From Thecamonas trahens ATCC 50062 (lineage: Eukaryota > Apusozoa > Apusomonadida > Apusomonadidae): a stretch of DNA of 64,000 bases. The number at the start of each line of letters is the position of its first letter. Position 1 is the stretch's first letter. The position numbers and the translations under genes were made by a program. Shown here piece by piece: positions 20,850 through 31,455 of the stretch. Location of the stretch: assembly GCF_000142905.1 (NCBI RefSeq), contig NW_013657620.1, forward strand, positions 24,207 to 88,206, in the 5' to 3' direction. The notes beneath the pieces are model-generated. The model had not been told where the DNA came from. It saw only the letters and a list, made by a program, of their open reading frames with translations, and made no database searches.

Positions 20850-23800
20850 ATGTCTCGTCCGTGCTTGCTTCTCACAGTCGTTGCAGTCATGGTCGCCGGA
20901 CTGTCTTGCGCCGTGGCTGCCGTCGACGGGCCTTGCGTCCAGGTTCCCCCGCCAGCCCCGTCTGATTCACTCGCGCGGCTGCTGACCAACACGGCCAATG
21001 GAAACCATCTTGCTTTTGTCGACGTCGATGAAGACGGTTGGCTCGACCTACTCAGTGCGGCCTCGGGCAGCTACTCGTGGTACAAGAACAACGGCGACCG
21101 CACGTTCTCGACGGGGCCGTCGGCGTCTCATTTACCACCCCCGGCTGCACCGCCATCCGCTTCCGTATTGCTGATCTGAACGCCGATGGCCTGGACGACG
21201 TTGTCGTCACTTGCACCAACCGCTACCTGGTGATGCTCAACAAGCCAGGCGGCGACTCAGCGTTCACGCACGTGCTCGTCGGCACCGCAACCAACCCGTT
21301 CCAGGCCATTGTCCATGACATTGACGGTGATGGTGACCCCGACATTGTGTCGACATCGAAACAAAACGCGCTTGTCAACATCTACTGGTTTGAGAACAAC
21401 GGCGCCGGCACCGGGTGGACCGCACATACCATCGACACCGCTCGCACTGCTCTCACCTCGCAGCCGATCGATGCCAACAACGACGGAGCCACCGACATGC
21501 TCATTCTCGACTACAACGGCGGCGTCCAGCCGACCCGGGGCTACGTCAGCCTCTGGCTCAACTCGGGCGACGACATCAACTGGCTACCGCAGGGCACCCT
21601 TACGCCGCACGAGTACCTCGCCAGCTGGTATGGCGTGGGAAGTCAGCCCCGGATCGACTTTGACCAAGACGGAAACGAGGACTTTGCCACTTGCTGCCAT
21701 GTCTTCTTTGGCCGCGGTGATGCCACCTTCAAGGAGACAGTCCGTCCGTTTGCGTGCAGTCACCAATGGATTCCGTACAACAACTACTACATCGACCTGA
21801 ATGTGGACGGCAAGATGGACTTGCTCTCCTTCCACAGTGCGACTGGCAACCAACATGGCGTGCGGGCTTTGATCAACCTTGGCAACCGCGACTGGGATGT
21901 GGTCGTGGTTGGCCACTTTTGGTACGCGACTGACATGCGGATGGCCATCGCTGACATCGATAATGACGGCGACCTGGATCTTTTTAACGTTGGAAGCAGT
22001 GGCGTTCCCACCTGGCTCGAGAACCGCGGCTCGCATCCGCTTGGCTTTCGCACCGTTTGCCTCTCACCCTCGTGCACCACGCTCAACGGTCCAGGCTGCC
22101 TCTTCGACCAGATCGCCAACTTTGACACGCACCACGCACTCCGGTACGAGTTTCGTAACCCTGGCATCCACACTGGATGCCCCACTAGCCACGTCAGGGT
22201 CCCGAAGTCGTCGATTCCGCTTCAGCTGACTCCATCACCGAGCGAGTTGGCCATCATTCGCATCGACTGCAACGGAGCAGGCGTTCTGTTTGAGGTTCCC
22301 CACGACTCGTCGCTTGAGATGACGTCGATGGAGATAGCGGGGTTGTCGGGAGCGATCGCTGATGGCACCCCTCGTCCCGCCTTCCATGTGCAAGGCGTCG
22401 ACGCGCGGCTCACGCTGCGCAACGTCACCATCTCCAATGCTGTCTCGACTGCTTCCGGTGCGGCAGGCGGTGCAGTGTCTGTTGGTGCCCAGGGCGAGCT
22501 TACACTCTCCCACGCCACTTTTCGCAGCTGCACCGCAGGATCGAATGGCGGTGCCATCCACGCCTATGCGCCTCGCAAGATGGACATGATCGATGTCACC
22601 TTTGACTCGTGTGCAAGCCCAAGCCACGCTGGCGGCGCCGTGGCCCTCGAAGTCAACCCCGATGAGCCGCCGATTATCTGGACCGACGTGGCATTCAAGA
22701 ACAACTCGGCGCAGTACGGCGGTGCTCTTTCACTGGTTACCGTTCTCTCGTCTCAGCCGAGCTTCGACTACCCGCTCCAGCTCGACCCAGAGGCGGCACC
22801 CGCCGCTGCAATCGCCGTTGAGAAGCCGAACATGCTCCAGCTCGCCGGCACCGTGCTCTTTGCAGAGAACAGGGCCGAGTACGGCGACGTTGCCTTTGAC
22901 TGTTCGGTCGCAGTTGTCCTCGGCGCGCTGCATCCTGCCTCGGCCCAAGACACGGCGCGGAGCCCTATGTTTACCTGTGTTCCGCAGGCGGCGATGGGCG
23001 CGTCGAGCACGACGCTGGCTCTTGTTCCTTGGCTCTCCGGCGACGACGCGACGGTGGCGTTTGTCGGCGCGGGCGCGCAGTCGCCGGTGGCGCGGGTCAC
23101 TGGACCGACCACACCCATTACCGTTGTCTCGGGTGGGATGCTCGCCAACTGGAACGTGTCGACCATCGACGCCTACGGCAAGTCGACTCCCGGCGTGACC
23201 GTCGTTCTCTCGGTGGCACCCGAGTCCAGCAACGCAATAGCTCTCTTGCGACCGCTAGTGACGTCGGTGACCGACGCTACGGGCTTGGCAACATTCCCGG
23301 ATGTCGGGCTCTCCGCCATCACCGCCGCCAACCTCAATACCGATGAGTGGTTGTTGGCCACGCTCACTCTGCCCGGCACCGTCCGTTCTGGTTCTGTGCC
23401 GGTCGTCAACATTCCTGTGCGAGTCAGGGGATGCGGCATCGGGTGGGGTGCTGAGCGCAGCTCGCCAATCTCGTGCGCGCAATGTCCCGACGGCCTGTTC
23501 TCATTTGAGGAGAGTGGCGAGGCGTGCGTTCCTATCCCGATCTGCCCTATCAACACTGCCCGGACTGGTGAGGCTGTGTCTTCCACATCGCTCGTCCCGT
23601 GCACCTGCCTCCCAGGCTACTGGTCGCCGAGCCGGACCAACAATGTGGCGTGCGTGAGCTGTCCGTTTGGCGCGATTTGCTCCGGCACTTCAACTGAGCT
23701 TCCAAGCGCGCAGCGCGGATTCTATGACGTTGCCAATGTGACCGGAGCCGCTGGTGTTGACATGATCGAGTGTCCACGACCCAACTCTTGCGCTGGCGCG

Positions 23801-25294
23801 TCGCGGTGCTCGCCTGGCACGACTGGCTTCATGTGTACCGTCTGCGAGGACGGCTACTACACTGGGCCATCTGGTGAGTGCGAGGCGTGCGGCTCGACTA
23901 CAAGCACGCTTTTCTACGCCTTTGTCTCGGCGGTAGTCGTCCTTTCCATCGTGGCGGTTGTCATTATGGCGGTCATGGCGCGGCTGGACACCAAGTCACA
24001 GCGCTTGGCCGCGGCCGGTACCGCAGCAACCGTTCGTCGAGTTGCCTCGGGCATGCCGCATGGCATCAAGTCGGGCATCCTCTTCCTCCAGATCCTAGCA
24101 GTTGTAGGCTCGGTAACCGAGATCCGGTGGCCTTCCCCGACGCGCGAGAGCATGAACAGCTTTTCGTTCCTCAACCTCTCGCCGTCGGTGGTGGCCTCCG
24201 AGTGTGTGCTCGGCGACTTTGGGCTCTCGTATATCTTCTCGGTCTTTGTCCCAACAGCAGTCTTTTTGCTCATCGCGTTATCTGCCAGCCTTGCACGGTT
24301 TGTCTTGCAGATTCGCGCCATCTCTGTCCGGCGGGTGCTGGAGAAGACGCTCTTCATTCTCGGCCCGATGCTGTACATCACCTGCGCCCAGTCGTCGCTA
24401 GTCCTCTTTGACTGCACCAAGCTGCCGTCAGGCGAGTGGATGCTCGACGCCAACCCGTCGTTCCGATGCTACACGAGCAAGTGGTTGGCGCTTGTACCGT
24501 TTGGCGTCTTTGCCATCGCAGCCTACGTCCTCGGCCTCCCGGCGTTTCTGGTGTGGCGGTTGCACGCGGTCCGGCGACGGCTTGACATGCCCGAGGTCCA
24601 AGCGCGGCTAGGCATGCTCTACTCCATGTATCGCCGCGAGTACTACCTGTTCGAGATCTGGCTCCTCGGCAAGCGACTGGCTCTTGTGGCGGCCTCGATG
24701 TTTGCCTCTCAGCAAGTGGTCTGGCTCCTCTTCGCCCTCATCCTGCTGTTTGTCGCCTCGGCCGGTATCCAGCTCCGGCTCCGCCCGTACAACATCCCGC
24801 AGTACAACGACCTCGAGCTTCAACTCAACATCATCATCGCCTTTACTGTCCTCATGGGCTCGTTCTTCTGGGTCGACGACTTTCCCAACGACGCTTCGTT
24901 TGCCATCTTTGTTGTCATGACCACCCTCGCCATTGTCGCTGCCCTCGCCCTCCTCACTCGCCTCGTGATGTGGGAGTTGACAGTCAAGGCCCGGGCGCTG
25001 GTTGCCAGCTCGTCGAGCATGAGCGCCGACGAAACAGTGGAGAACAGCAAAGCCGACGGCGCCGACCATCGCCAGACCTCAAACCTCTCGTCGGTCATTG
25101 ACGAGGAGAGCGGAAGTGACTCCCTCGACGCACCGATGGCACCGCCGATGGCACCCCGAAGGCTCGCCTACACCGGAGGCGCAGCAGCGCCAAAGTCAGT
25201 CCTGCTACGTCGGTCCGAGGCAGCCCGCGCAACGTCTCCATCAACAACAACGACGAAGCCACAAGCTCGGATAAGGTGCCCTTGTCGGCAGTAG
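20850..25294 (+). CDS. FG-GAP/Pmp beta-helix polytopic receptor C (one or two apparent 1-base deletions)
   Basis: About 1480 residues, starting at the ATG with signal peptide MSRPCLLLTVVAVMVAGL. The frame shifts by -1 at GGGG 21113-21116; restoring one base gives a continuous propeller. The order is: seven FG-GAP/VCBS blades (20990-22010), a Pmp-type beta-helix (22200-22960), an invasin-like Ig domain (23060-23420), a cysteine-rich stalk (23425-23890), a polytopic membrane domain (23895-24990) and a Ser-rich cytosolic tail. It is closest to receptor B: both have Cys-Leu-Phe-Asp or Cys-Leu-Val-Asp after the propeller, and both have LFDCTxLPSGE and KRLALVA in the membrane domain. A further -1 shift near CCCC 25154-25157 would extend the tail to a stop at 25450-25452, so the annotated C-terminus is uncertain. 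Confidence 0.85.
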
Positions 25295-25476
25295 CGGCGA
25301 CAGCGTCGGTCCCGCGGATGGCGTCACCGTCGAGCAGGCGCAACTTGAGCCAATCGGGTATCAAGACAGCCTCGACGCGATCTCTTGCTTCCCGCCGCCG
25401 CCAGGCATCAATCTCGTCCATGCCACGGTCACAGTCAGTAGCCCGCTCGTGATACACGGCGGTCGCCGCGTTGCGT

Positions 25477-26142
25477 TCACTGCGGATCGCCCTTGGAGTA
25501 CACGGTCTCGGTCCCGCCCTCGGCGTGGCAAATGGCGCGAGCCACCGCAAAGAGGGCGTCGGAGAGCCGGTTGATGTAGGCAAACGCGTCGTCACTCACC
25601 CCTCCCGGCCCGCGAAGACGGGCGACAGTGCGCTCGGCGCGCCGAGCAACGGCGCGGGCAACATGGATGTGCGCCGACGCAGGCGTGCCTCCGGGCAGGA
25701 TAAACATGGTGAGCGGCGGCAGTGCACCATCGATCTCATCAATAAACGTCTCCATCGCCGCCACGTGCGTCGCCGGAAACGCCGTTGCCGCCCGCCGCGT
25801 AGCCACCGGATCGTCCTCGTCGTCCGACTCGCTTCCGTCGCTAGCGCCAGAAGGCGGCGGCAGCGGCGTGGCGACATGTGAGCCAAGCTCGACTAGCCGC
25901 GACTGGACGCCCTCCAGAAAGGCATCGATAGCAACCAGCACGTCATCGCCGCCGTCGGCAGCCTCAGCTCCCCGCAGCGCCACCCGCGCCACGCCCAGAT
26001 GCGACGAGACCTCGTCGAGGCTCCCCAGCGCCTCAAACACCGCGTCGTCCTTAGCCCGCCGCTCGCCGGTGTACAGCGAAGACGTCCCGTCGTCACCGGT
26101 CCGCGTGTATAGGTTCGACTTGCTGCGTCCTGATGAGGCCAT
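25477..26142 (-). CDS. MMAB: Cob(I)alamin adenosyltransferase, PduO/MMAB type
   Basis: 221 residues. It transfers adenosyl from ATP to cob(I)alamin, making the coenzyme of methylmalonyl-CoA mutase, normally in mitochondria. Family motifs are clear: TRTGDDGTSSLYTGERRAKDD near residues 13-33 (ATP-binding N-terminus), SLDEVSSHLG (41-50), the helix LPGGTPASAHIHVARAVARR, and a final YINRLSDALFAVAR. An acidic insert (SDGSESDDEDD) interrupts the middle and is unusual. The ATG at 26142 starts right at the family core and leaves no obvious mitochondrial presequence. The frame stays open upstream through a pyrimidine-rich stretch, so an earlier start or exon is possible. It is convergent with receptor C. 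Confidence 0.9.
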   Translation of the reverse strand: MASSGRSKSNLYTRTGDDGTSSLYTGERRAKDDAVFEALGSLDEVSSHLGVARVALRGAEAADGGDDVLVAIDAFLEGVQSRLVELGSHVATPLPPPSGASDGSESDDEDDPVATRRAATAFPATHVAAMETFIDEIDGALPPLTMFILPGGTPASAHIHVARAVARRAERTVARLRGPGGVSDDAFAYINRLSDALFAVARAICHAEGGTETVYSKGDPQ

Positions 26143-26425
26143 GTCGTCACAAGGAAATAGGAGTGGTGATGGCGGTGCAACGGGGGGGGGGGGGGGGGGG
26201 GAAAGGGGCAGGGGGGGAGGGGGGAGGGGGCTGGGCGAGTTGGCTGACGAGCCCAGGCAGCCACCCGGGTCGGGCCGAGTCGCGCCACTTCGGTACTTGG
26301 CGCACGTCCTCCACACTCCACACTCCACTCACACACACATACATACTTACAACCATACAACCATACAACCATACATACATACAACCATACATACATACAT
26401 ACATATATACGGCTGCTGCCCAAAC
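26143..26425. repeat. Low-complexity intergenic: poly-G and CATA microsatellite
   Basis: Between two divergent genes lie a G-rich tract (about 26179-26230, so pyrimidine on the MMAB sense strand) and an ACATACAACCAT microsatellite (about 26333-26407). No gene is seen. Confidence 0.7.
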
Positions 26426-27147
26426 ATGGAGAACAAGGTCTCGGTGGTCGAGTTCTGTGAGCGTCATGGGTGCCTGGTCGACGTCAACTCGGCAGACTCG
26501 CTGCGCTATGTACGGATGTGGATGCAGAGACTGATGCGGATGCGGATGCGGATGCGGATGCGGATGCGGATGCGGATGCGGTAGTAGTGGTGGTGGTGGT
26601 GGTGGTGGTGGTGGTGGTGGTGAAGGGGGTCGCACTCACAGTCATAGGGGTGGCGGTGGTGGGAATGGGCGCTGCGCAACCATAGGCGCTGGAGAACGTG
26701 CTGTCGCTGCTGCCCGAGCCGTCGGACGGAACGGAGGCTGCAGAGCGGTCCGAGAAGATCTTGGCGCTACAGAGCGAGGTGGCCATGGCGCAGCAGCTGA
26801 ACGATGCGCTGCAGCAGCAGATCGAACATGAGGCCACAGAGGTGGCCATTCTGGAGAAGAAGATGGAGGCCCGCCTGCTGCTCAACAAGGTGGCCCAGTC
26901 TCTCGCCATCGTCCCGCACACCCCCGCCGACAACAGGCCGCGCAAGTTGAAGAAGGCTCGCAAGACCGCAACAGACTCGGACATCGCCACCAGCCGCCCG
27001 AAGGAGCCTGCCCAGGACGACATCGTCACAGCCGATTCCGACGTCGATGCAGCAGCTGCGGGCTCTGGCACCAGCAGCAGCGGACCCGCTTCTGCCGCCG
27101 GTCGCCGACGCAGCAAGCGCCGCAAACCGCTTGCAGCCCTGAGCTAG
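26426..27147 (+). CDS. Small coiled-coil protein, two exons
   Basis: Predicted 181 residues from exon 1 (26426-26509, 28 codons) and exon 2 (26686-27147). The intron 26510-26685 runs GTACGG to ACCATAG and joins in frame (phase 0), reading SADSLRY then ALENVLSLLPE. A heptad-like helix (KILALQSEVAMAQQLNDAL to VAILEKKMEARLLLNKV) suggests a coiled coil, followed by a basic and Ser/Ala-rich tail ending in GRRRSKRRKPLAALS, which could be a nuclear localisation signal. No known family is recognised. The size and layout would suit a small complex subunit, but that is a guess. Confidence 0.6.
26533..26621 (+). repeat. Hexanucleotide and trinucleotide repeats inside an intron
   Basis: ATGCGG repeats about eight times (26533-26581), followed by about eleven GGT units (26587-26621). 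Both lie within the predicted intron 26510-26685. They are open in one frame, so a repeat-containing isoform without splicing is conceivable but less likely. Confidence 0.85.
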
Positions 27148-27268
27148 CTTTGCTCTCCCACTTGCTTCAACCAACGAATCAATCACACCATCATGACATC
27201 AGCCCGTCGTCCTCTTTCCCCACCTCTACCTAGCTTGGACTGACTCGCTTGGTTTTACGATCTCGACA

Positions 27269-27879
27269 TCACACCGCAAACGACCCAATCGCAGCAGCAA
27301 GCGCCACACATGCCCACCACCGCGTCTCAACCTTGCTCACCCACTCCCAAGCTCCCCTCTGAACCTGCTTGTCATCATCGTCCATTTGCAGCATTTCGAT
27401 GTTGCGGGCGAGAACAGCCAGCTGTTCGCCAAGACTAATTGGCCGGTGGCCAAGTTGACGACCTTTTGCTGATCTTGGCAGTGCGATCACATTTCCTTCG
27501 CCAACCCCACCGTCACCGTGCGCATTCGCCGCAGAGCATGCACCACACGCAGTAACGAGACCGTCAGCATCGCCTCGCCACATGCGCGGGGGGCAGGCAC
27601 GTGGCTGACCGTTGGCTCCTTCTCCAATGCCACGTTGCCTGCCATCGGCATCTGCACCTGAATCAGCTGCGGCGCCACGGTCGGCACCGCCCACCGGCAC
27701 CGACGCTGGCCCCACAGGCGCCAGGGAACAATCGCCACCCGCGTCCTCCCCAAGGCACAGAGGCGCCTCAAGTCCATCACCATCATCCGTCGTCCAGCAG
27801 TCGTCACAGCTCCATCCCCTGACCCCTCATCATCCCGGGTATGGGCCGACTCCATCTCGCGCAGCAGCGAGGCGATCAT
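27269..27879 (-). CDS. Small tail-anchored protein (one apparent 1-base deletion)
   Basis: About 203 residues if one base is missing from CCCC at 27816-27819 or 27823-27826. The first part begins MIASLLREMESAHTRDDEG. After the shift it reads WTTDDGDGLEAPL and ends in SLGEQLAVLARNIEMLQ, an amphipathic segment, WEWVSKVETRWW, and the hydrophobic ACVALAAAIGSFAV at the very C-terminus. That is the layout of a tail-anchored membrane protein (SNARE-like or adaptor-like), but no family is recognised. Support is the -1 shift shared with other genes in the window and the sensible C-terminus. It could still be spurious. Confidence 0.4.
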
Positions 27880-27958
27880 GTCCCCACTTTGTTGCTGTCA
27901 GGTGGCCCGTGGTCCGGCGCGAGCCGCAGCTACACCACCCGACGTTGTCACGTGATCT

Positions 27959-28666
27959 ATGTCAGCCAGCAGTTGCGAGAGAGTGCAGAAGCGGACGGCA
28001 CGACTGCTTGTCCAGCTGGCGCCACAGGGAGCGTCCAGCGGCGGCGCAGGCCACGCCCGTGGACGGTCACTCCCGCTGCTCCGCGAAGCGCTGGCACGGG
28101 TCGACTTGGAGAGCCTTCTTGCCGACGGCGAGCATGTGGCTGCTGGCGGAGCTGGGAGCTTCGGCAGTGCTGACGAGGCCGGGAGCAGCAGTGGTGGAAC
28201 GGTGGGAGCCGTCAATGTCGCCGAGTGGGTGGCCGGCGCCGGGTCGTGGACGGCGGTGTCTGGCGCGGTGGCGGTGAGCCAGGCGCGGATCGACGCCTTC
28301 TCGGCGGTCACACTTGACCCGCAGTGGATCCACGGGGCAGAGGCTGGGCTCGCTGGCTCGCCGTATGGCACACCCATTGCTCATGGCTTTCTCGTCCTCT
28401 CGCTGCTCTCGCCGCTAGCGGCGTCGACCCTGCCGCCCATCAAGGGCATGGGCATGGGCATCAACTACGGTCTCAACCGAGTTCGGTTTGTGGCGCCCAC
28501 GCGCGTCGGCGCTGCTGTCCATGCCTCAGTTGCTCTGGCTGCCGTCAAGCGCATCAACGGCGGCGGCATCGAGTCGGTTCTGGACGTCTCGCTCGTCTCG
28601 TCCGATCCGGCTGTAGGCGACAAGCCCGTCGTTGTCGCTCAGTGGCTTGTCCGCCACTATCCGTAG
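27959..28666 (+). CDS. MaoC-like (R)-specific enoyl-CoA hydratase
   Basis: 235 residues. The C-terminal ~145 form a MaoC/hotdog domain: SQARIDAFSAVTLDPQWIH carries the catalytic Asp and His of the hydratase-2 motif, then SPYGTPIAHGFLVLSLLSPL, GINYGLNRVRFVAPTRVG, and the closing KPVVVAQWLVRHYP. Relatives hydrate trans-2-enoyl-CoA in fatty-acid beta-oxidation or related pathways; this NodN-like subgroup is poorly characterised. The first ~90 residues are a low-complexity extension without recognised targeting features. The start is therefore uncertain, and a downstream start or upstream splicing is possible. Confidence 0.8.
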   Translation: MSASSCERVQKRTARLLVQLAPQGASSGGAGHARGRSLPLLREALARVDLESLLADGEHVAAGGAGSFGSADEAGSSSGGTVGAVNVAEWVAGAGSWTAVSGAVAVSQARIDAFSAVTLDPQWIHGAEAGLAGSPYGTPIAHGFLVLSLLSPLAASTLPPIKGMGMGINYGLNRVRFVAPTRVGAAVHASVALAAVKRINGGGIESVLDVSLVSSDPAVGDKPVVVAQWLVRHYP

Positions 28667-28770
28667 AGAGGGCAATGGATGTCTTGGGGCGCAGCATTAG
28701 CAGAAAGTATAGTATGGGGAAGCATCCGCTGCAAGTCTGGCGAGACACTCGTCAGCCCTTCTTCTTTACC

Positions 28771-30522
28771 CTACGCATCATCGCTGTCGCCAGATCTGCT
28801 CTTGGCAGTGGCTGCTCGGCTCCCGGCGGCGGCGGCAACGAGTGAGACACGGTTGACCAGCTCGAGCTCGCGGACCTTAAACTGTTGGGCGGCGTCAAAG
28901 TCCTCGGTGTCAATGGCCTCGGCCTTGCCGGCAAGACAGGCATGTAGCGCTTCACGACGGGCCTTGAACAGGCCGGCGGCGGCGTAGTCGGCGCGGGCAA
29001 CGGCGGTGGCCTGCATCTGGATCAGCTCTGCGACCGAGAGCGGCGCGTCCGGATTGACCGGGAACGTCTCGCGCATCCACTCGAGGGTCTCAGTGGAGAC
29101 CTCCATCTCTCCAGGCTGCGGCGGCTGCGGAGCGCCGAGGACAGCCTCGAGCTCGGCGACCACAGCGTCCCACTCGGTGCGGGTAGCGGCGGCGGCAGGG
29201 TAGTCTTCCAGCGCGAGCGCTTCGGCCAGCTGGCTCTCCAGGTGCTGGGCCTGCGGCAGGATGCGGCGGAGCGCGAATGCAACGCCATAGTCCTCACGTG
29301 CAACTGCGCCGGCTTCCATCTCGGCCATCTGTACGAGCGAGAGCAGGCCAGCGCCCGACGCTGCGTGGTCGGCGGCAACTTGGGCGCCGGCTGCCACGGC
29401 GGCATACGCCTCCATCACGCTTTCGTCGCGGACGAGAAGCTCGTTGATCTTACTCTTGCACTGCTTGGCCATGAGAAAGTCCTCGTTGGCGACGGCCTCA
29501 GCCTTTTCCGCAGCAAACGCGGCCAGCGCCTCGCGACGAGTGTGGAGGACGTGCGCAGCCGAGTACGTGTGAAACTTGAGCGCCCACGCCAGCCACTGGT
29601 TGAGCTCGCCATCGGCCAGCGTGCCTCCACCGTCTACACTCTCGACACCGTCAAACGGCTTGTCGGCAAGTACAGTGAGGCTCTTCCCGCGCGGCAGGTG
29701 CGGGCTTCCGCTCGCGCGGGCATCAGACCGCCGTGGGGGCGGCACGTGGCTCCCGCTTGGCGGCGAGCCGGCAGCAGTGGCAGCGGCTACAATGGCTGCT
29801 GCGGCGGCGCGTTCCGACTTTTGGCGCTCTTTGGCCTCGCGCTGAAGCCGCTTCTTCTCTGCCTTGGCCGCCCGCTTCTCCTCGCGGACCCGCTCGCGCT
29901 CGAGGCGGAGCTGCTCACGAACGACTAGGGCCTTCTCGCGCTCCAGCACAGCGAGGCGGGCCTTCTCCGACTCGGCCATTTGCAGCTCGTGCTGAAGTGC
30001 CGCTTGCTCACGGGCGATCTGCTCTGCCGCCATGCTCATGTTGAGCGAGGCGACCCACGCCCGGCGCTCGGTCGAGTACGACGACGCTTTGCTTAGGGCG
30101 GCGTTTCGGAGAGCAAGCGTCTCACGCTCAAGCACCACCGAGTCCATCTCCTCCAGTAGCTCTTCCAGCCGTCCCATCTTTGCGCACACTCGCTGGACCG
30201 AGGCCTCCGCCTCTGCCACCGACTGCTCGACGGCCGGCAGCAGCTGCATGCGCGCCTCAAAGGTGACCCACCAATCATAGTGCTGAGCGACAGCCTTGGC
30301 CACCACTGCTGCCTGCTTCTCCAGCGCCTCGGCCTGCTCCGCCACCCGCTGCGTGCCCATAGCCAGCGCCCCATCCGCCACCTCCTTGCCATGAACCAGC
30401 CCTGCGCCCGCTGCCACGGGGAAGCCCAGCTCGGCCGACAGCGCCTCCAGCTGCGCCGCCAGCTGAGCCGGCGATGGTCCTGTCCCTGCCGTCCGCTTCA
30501 GCTTGTCGAGCCTGTACACCAT
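28771..30522 (-). CDS. Dysbindin-like coiled coil fused to UVR-like repeats
   Basis: 583 residues from the ATG at 30522 (MVYRLDKLKR). I rejected the more upstream start because it only adds a GV repeat from a microsatellite. Residues about 70-200 resemble the dysbindin core: a W-containing segment, QLLPAVEQSVAEAEASVQ, LEELLEEMDSVVLERE, then a long coiled coil. A basic K/R/E stretch and a Ser/Pro linker follow. The C-terminal 230 residues hold about five UVR-like helical hairpins of the form KAEAVANEDFLMAKQCK or KAEAIDTEDFDAAQQFK. Dysbindin belongs to BLOC-1, which sorts cargo from endosomes to lysosome-related organelles. Coiled-coil similarity can mislead, so the family call is moderate. Confidence 0.6.
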   Translation of the reverse strand: MVYRLDKLKRTAGTGPSPAQLAAQLEALSAELGFPVAAGAGLVHGKEVADGALAMGTQRVAEQAEALEKQAAVVAKAVAQHYDWWVTFEARMQLLPAVEQSVAEAEASVQRVCAKMGRLEELLEEMDSVVLERETLALRNAALSKASSYSTERRAWVASLNMSMAAEQIAREQAALQHELQMAESEKARLAVLEREKALVVREQLRLERERVREEKRAAKAEKKRLQREAKERQKSERAAAAAIVAAATAAGSPPSGSHVPPPRRSDARASGSPHLPRGKSLTVLADKPFDGVESVDGGGTLADGELNQWLAWALKFHTYSAAHVLHTRREALAAFAAEKAEAVANEDFLMAKQCKSKINELLVRDESVMEAYAAVAAGAQVAADHAASGAGLLSLVQMAEMEAGAVAREDYGVAFALRRILPQAQHLESQLAEALALEDYPAAAATRTEWDAVVAELEAVLGAPQPPQPGEMEVSTETLEWMRETFPVNPDAPLSVAELIQMQATAVARADYAAAGLFKARREALHACLAGKAEAIDTEDFDAAQQFKVRELELVNRVSLVAAAAGSRAATAKSRSGDSDDA

Positions 30523-31455
30523 CCCCCCCCATCCAACCCCGACCCCGACCCCGACCCCAACCCCGACCCCCCGAGCCCGCCATGCCATCGCCATTCCCAT
30601 CCCCATCCATGTGTGCGTGGGTGAGTGTGGCCGTGACCTAGTGACCTGTCGTCCTGCCTGGCCCTCCCCCCCCCCTCCCCCCCCTCCCCCCCCTGCCCCC
30701 CTCTCCCCCCTGCCCCTGCCCCCCTACAGCGTACGAGCCCTCGACAAACGACTTGAACGAGTGCAGCATGCTTCCACCCCACCCCGCGTAGCGTTCGAGC
30801 CCAGAGAGCTGTACCTCAACCTCCCCTTCCCCCTTCCCCTCCCCCCCCCCCCCCCNNNNNNNNNNNNNNNNNNNNNNNNNNNNNNNNNNNNNNNNNNNNN
30901 NNNNNNNNNNNNNNNNNNNNNNNNNNNNNNNNNNNNNNNNNNNNNNNNNNNNNNNNNNNNNNNNNNNNNNNNNNNNNNNNNNNNNNNNNNNNNNNNNNNN
31001 NNNNNNNNNNNNNNNNNNNNNNNNNNNNNNNNNNNNNNNNNNNNNNNNNNNNNNNNNNNNNNNNNNNNNNNNNNNNNNNNNNNNNNNNNNNNNNNNNNNN
31101 NNNNNNNNNNNNNNNNNNNNNNNNNNNNNNNNNNNNNNNNNNNNNNNNNNNNNNNNNNNNNNNNNNNNNNNNNNNNNNNNNNNNNNNNNNNNNNNNNNNN
31201 NNNNNNNNNNNNNNNNNNNNNNNNNNNNNNNNNNNNNNNNNNNNNNNNNNNNNNNNNNNNNNNNNNNNNNNNNNNNNNNNNNNNNNNNNNNNNNNNNNNN
31301 NNNNNNNNNNNNNNNNNNNNNNNNNNNNNNNNNNNNNNNNNNNNNNNNNNNCTCACCCCCCCCTCACCCCTTCATTCCCCTACCCCCCCCACCCTCCACC
31401 TGCCTTATCTCCCCCCCCCCCCCCCCCCCCCCCCCCCCGCCGAAAAGACGCGGGT
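30523..31455. other. Divergent 5' region with microsatellite, poly-C tracts and gap
   Basis: It holds a CCCCGA repeat (about 30537-30570), long poly-C stretches (30668-30722, 30839-30855, 31383-31438) and the gap. Poly-C followed by CCCTACAG at about 30721-30728 is a convincing plus-strand acceptor. The open segment after it (about 30729-30820) could be an untranslated or missed exon of WASHC3 or another gene hidden by the gap. Confidence 0.45.
30856..31351. other. Assembly gap (496 N)
   Basis: A run of N directly after a poly-C homopolymer and before another C-rich stretch, as at the other gap. Sequencing failure in poly-C is the likely cause. Confidence 0.95.
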
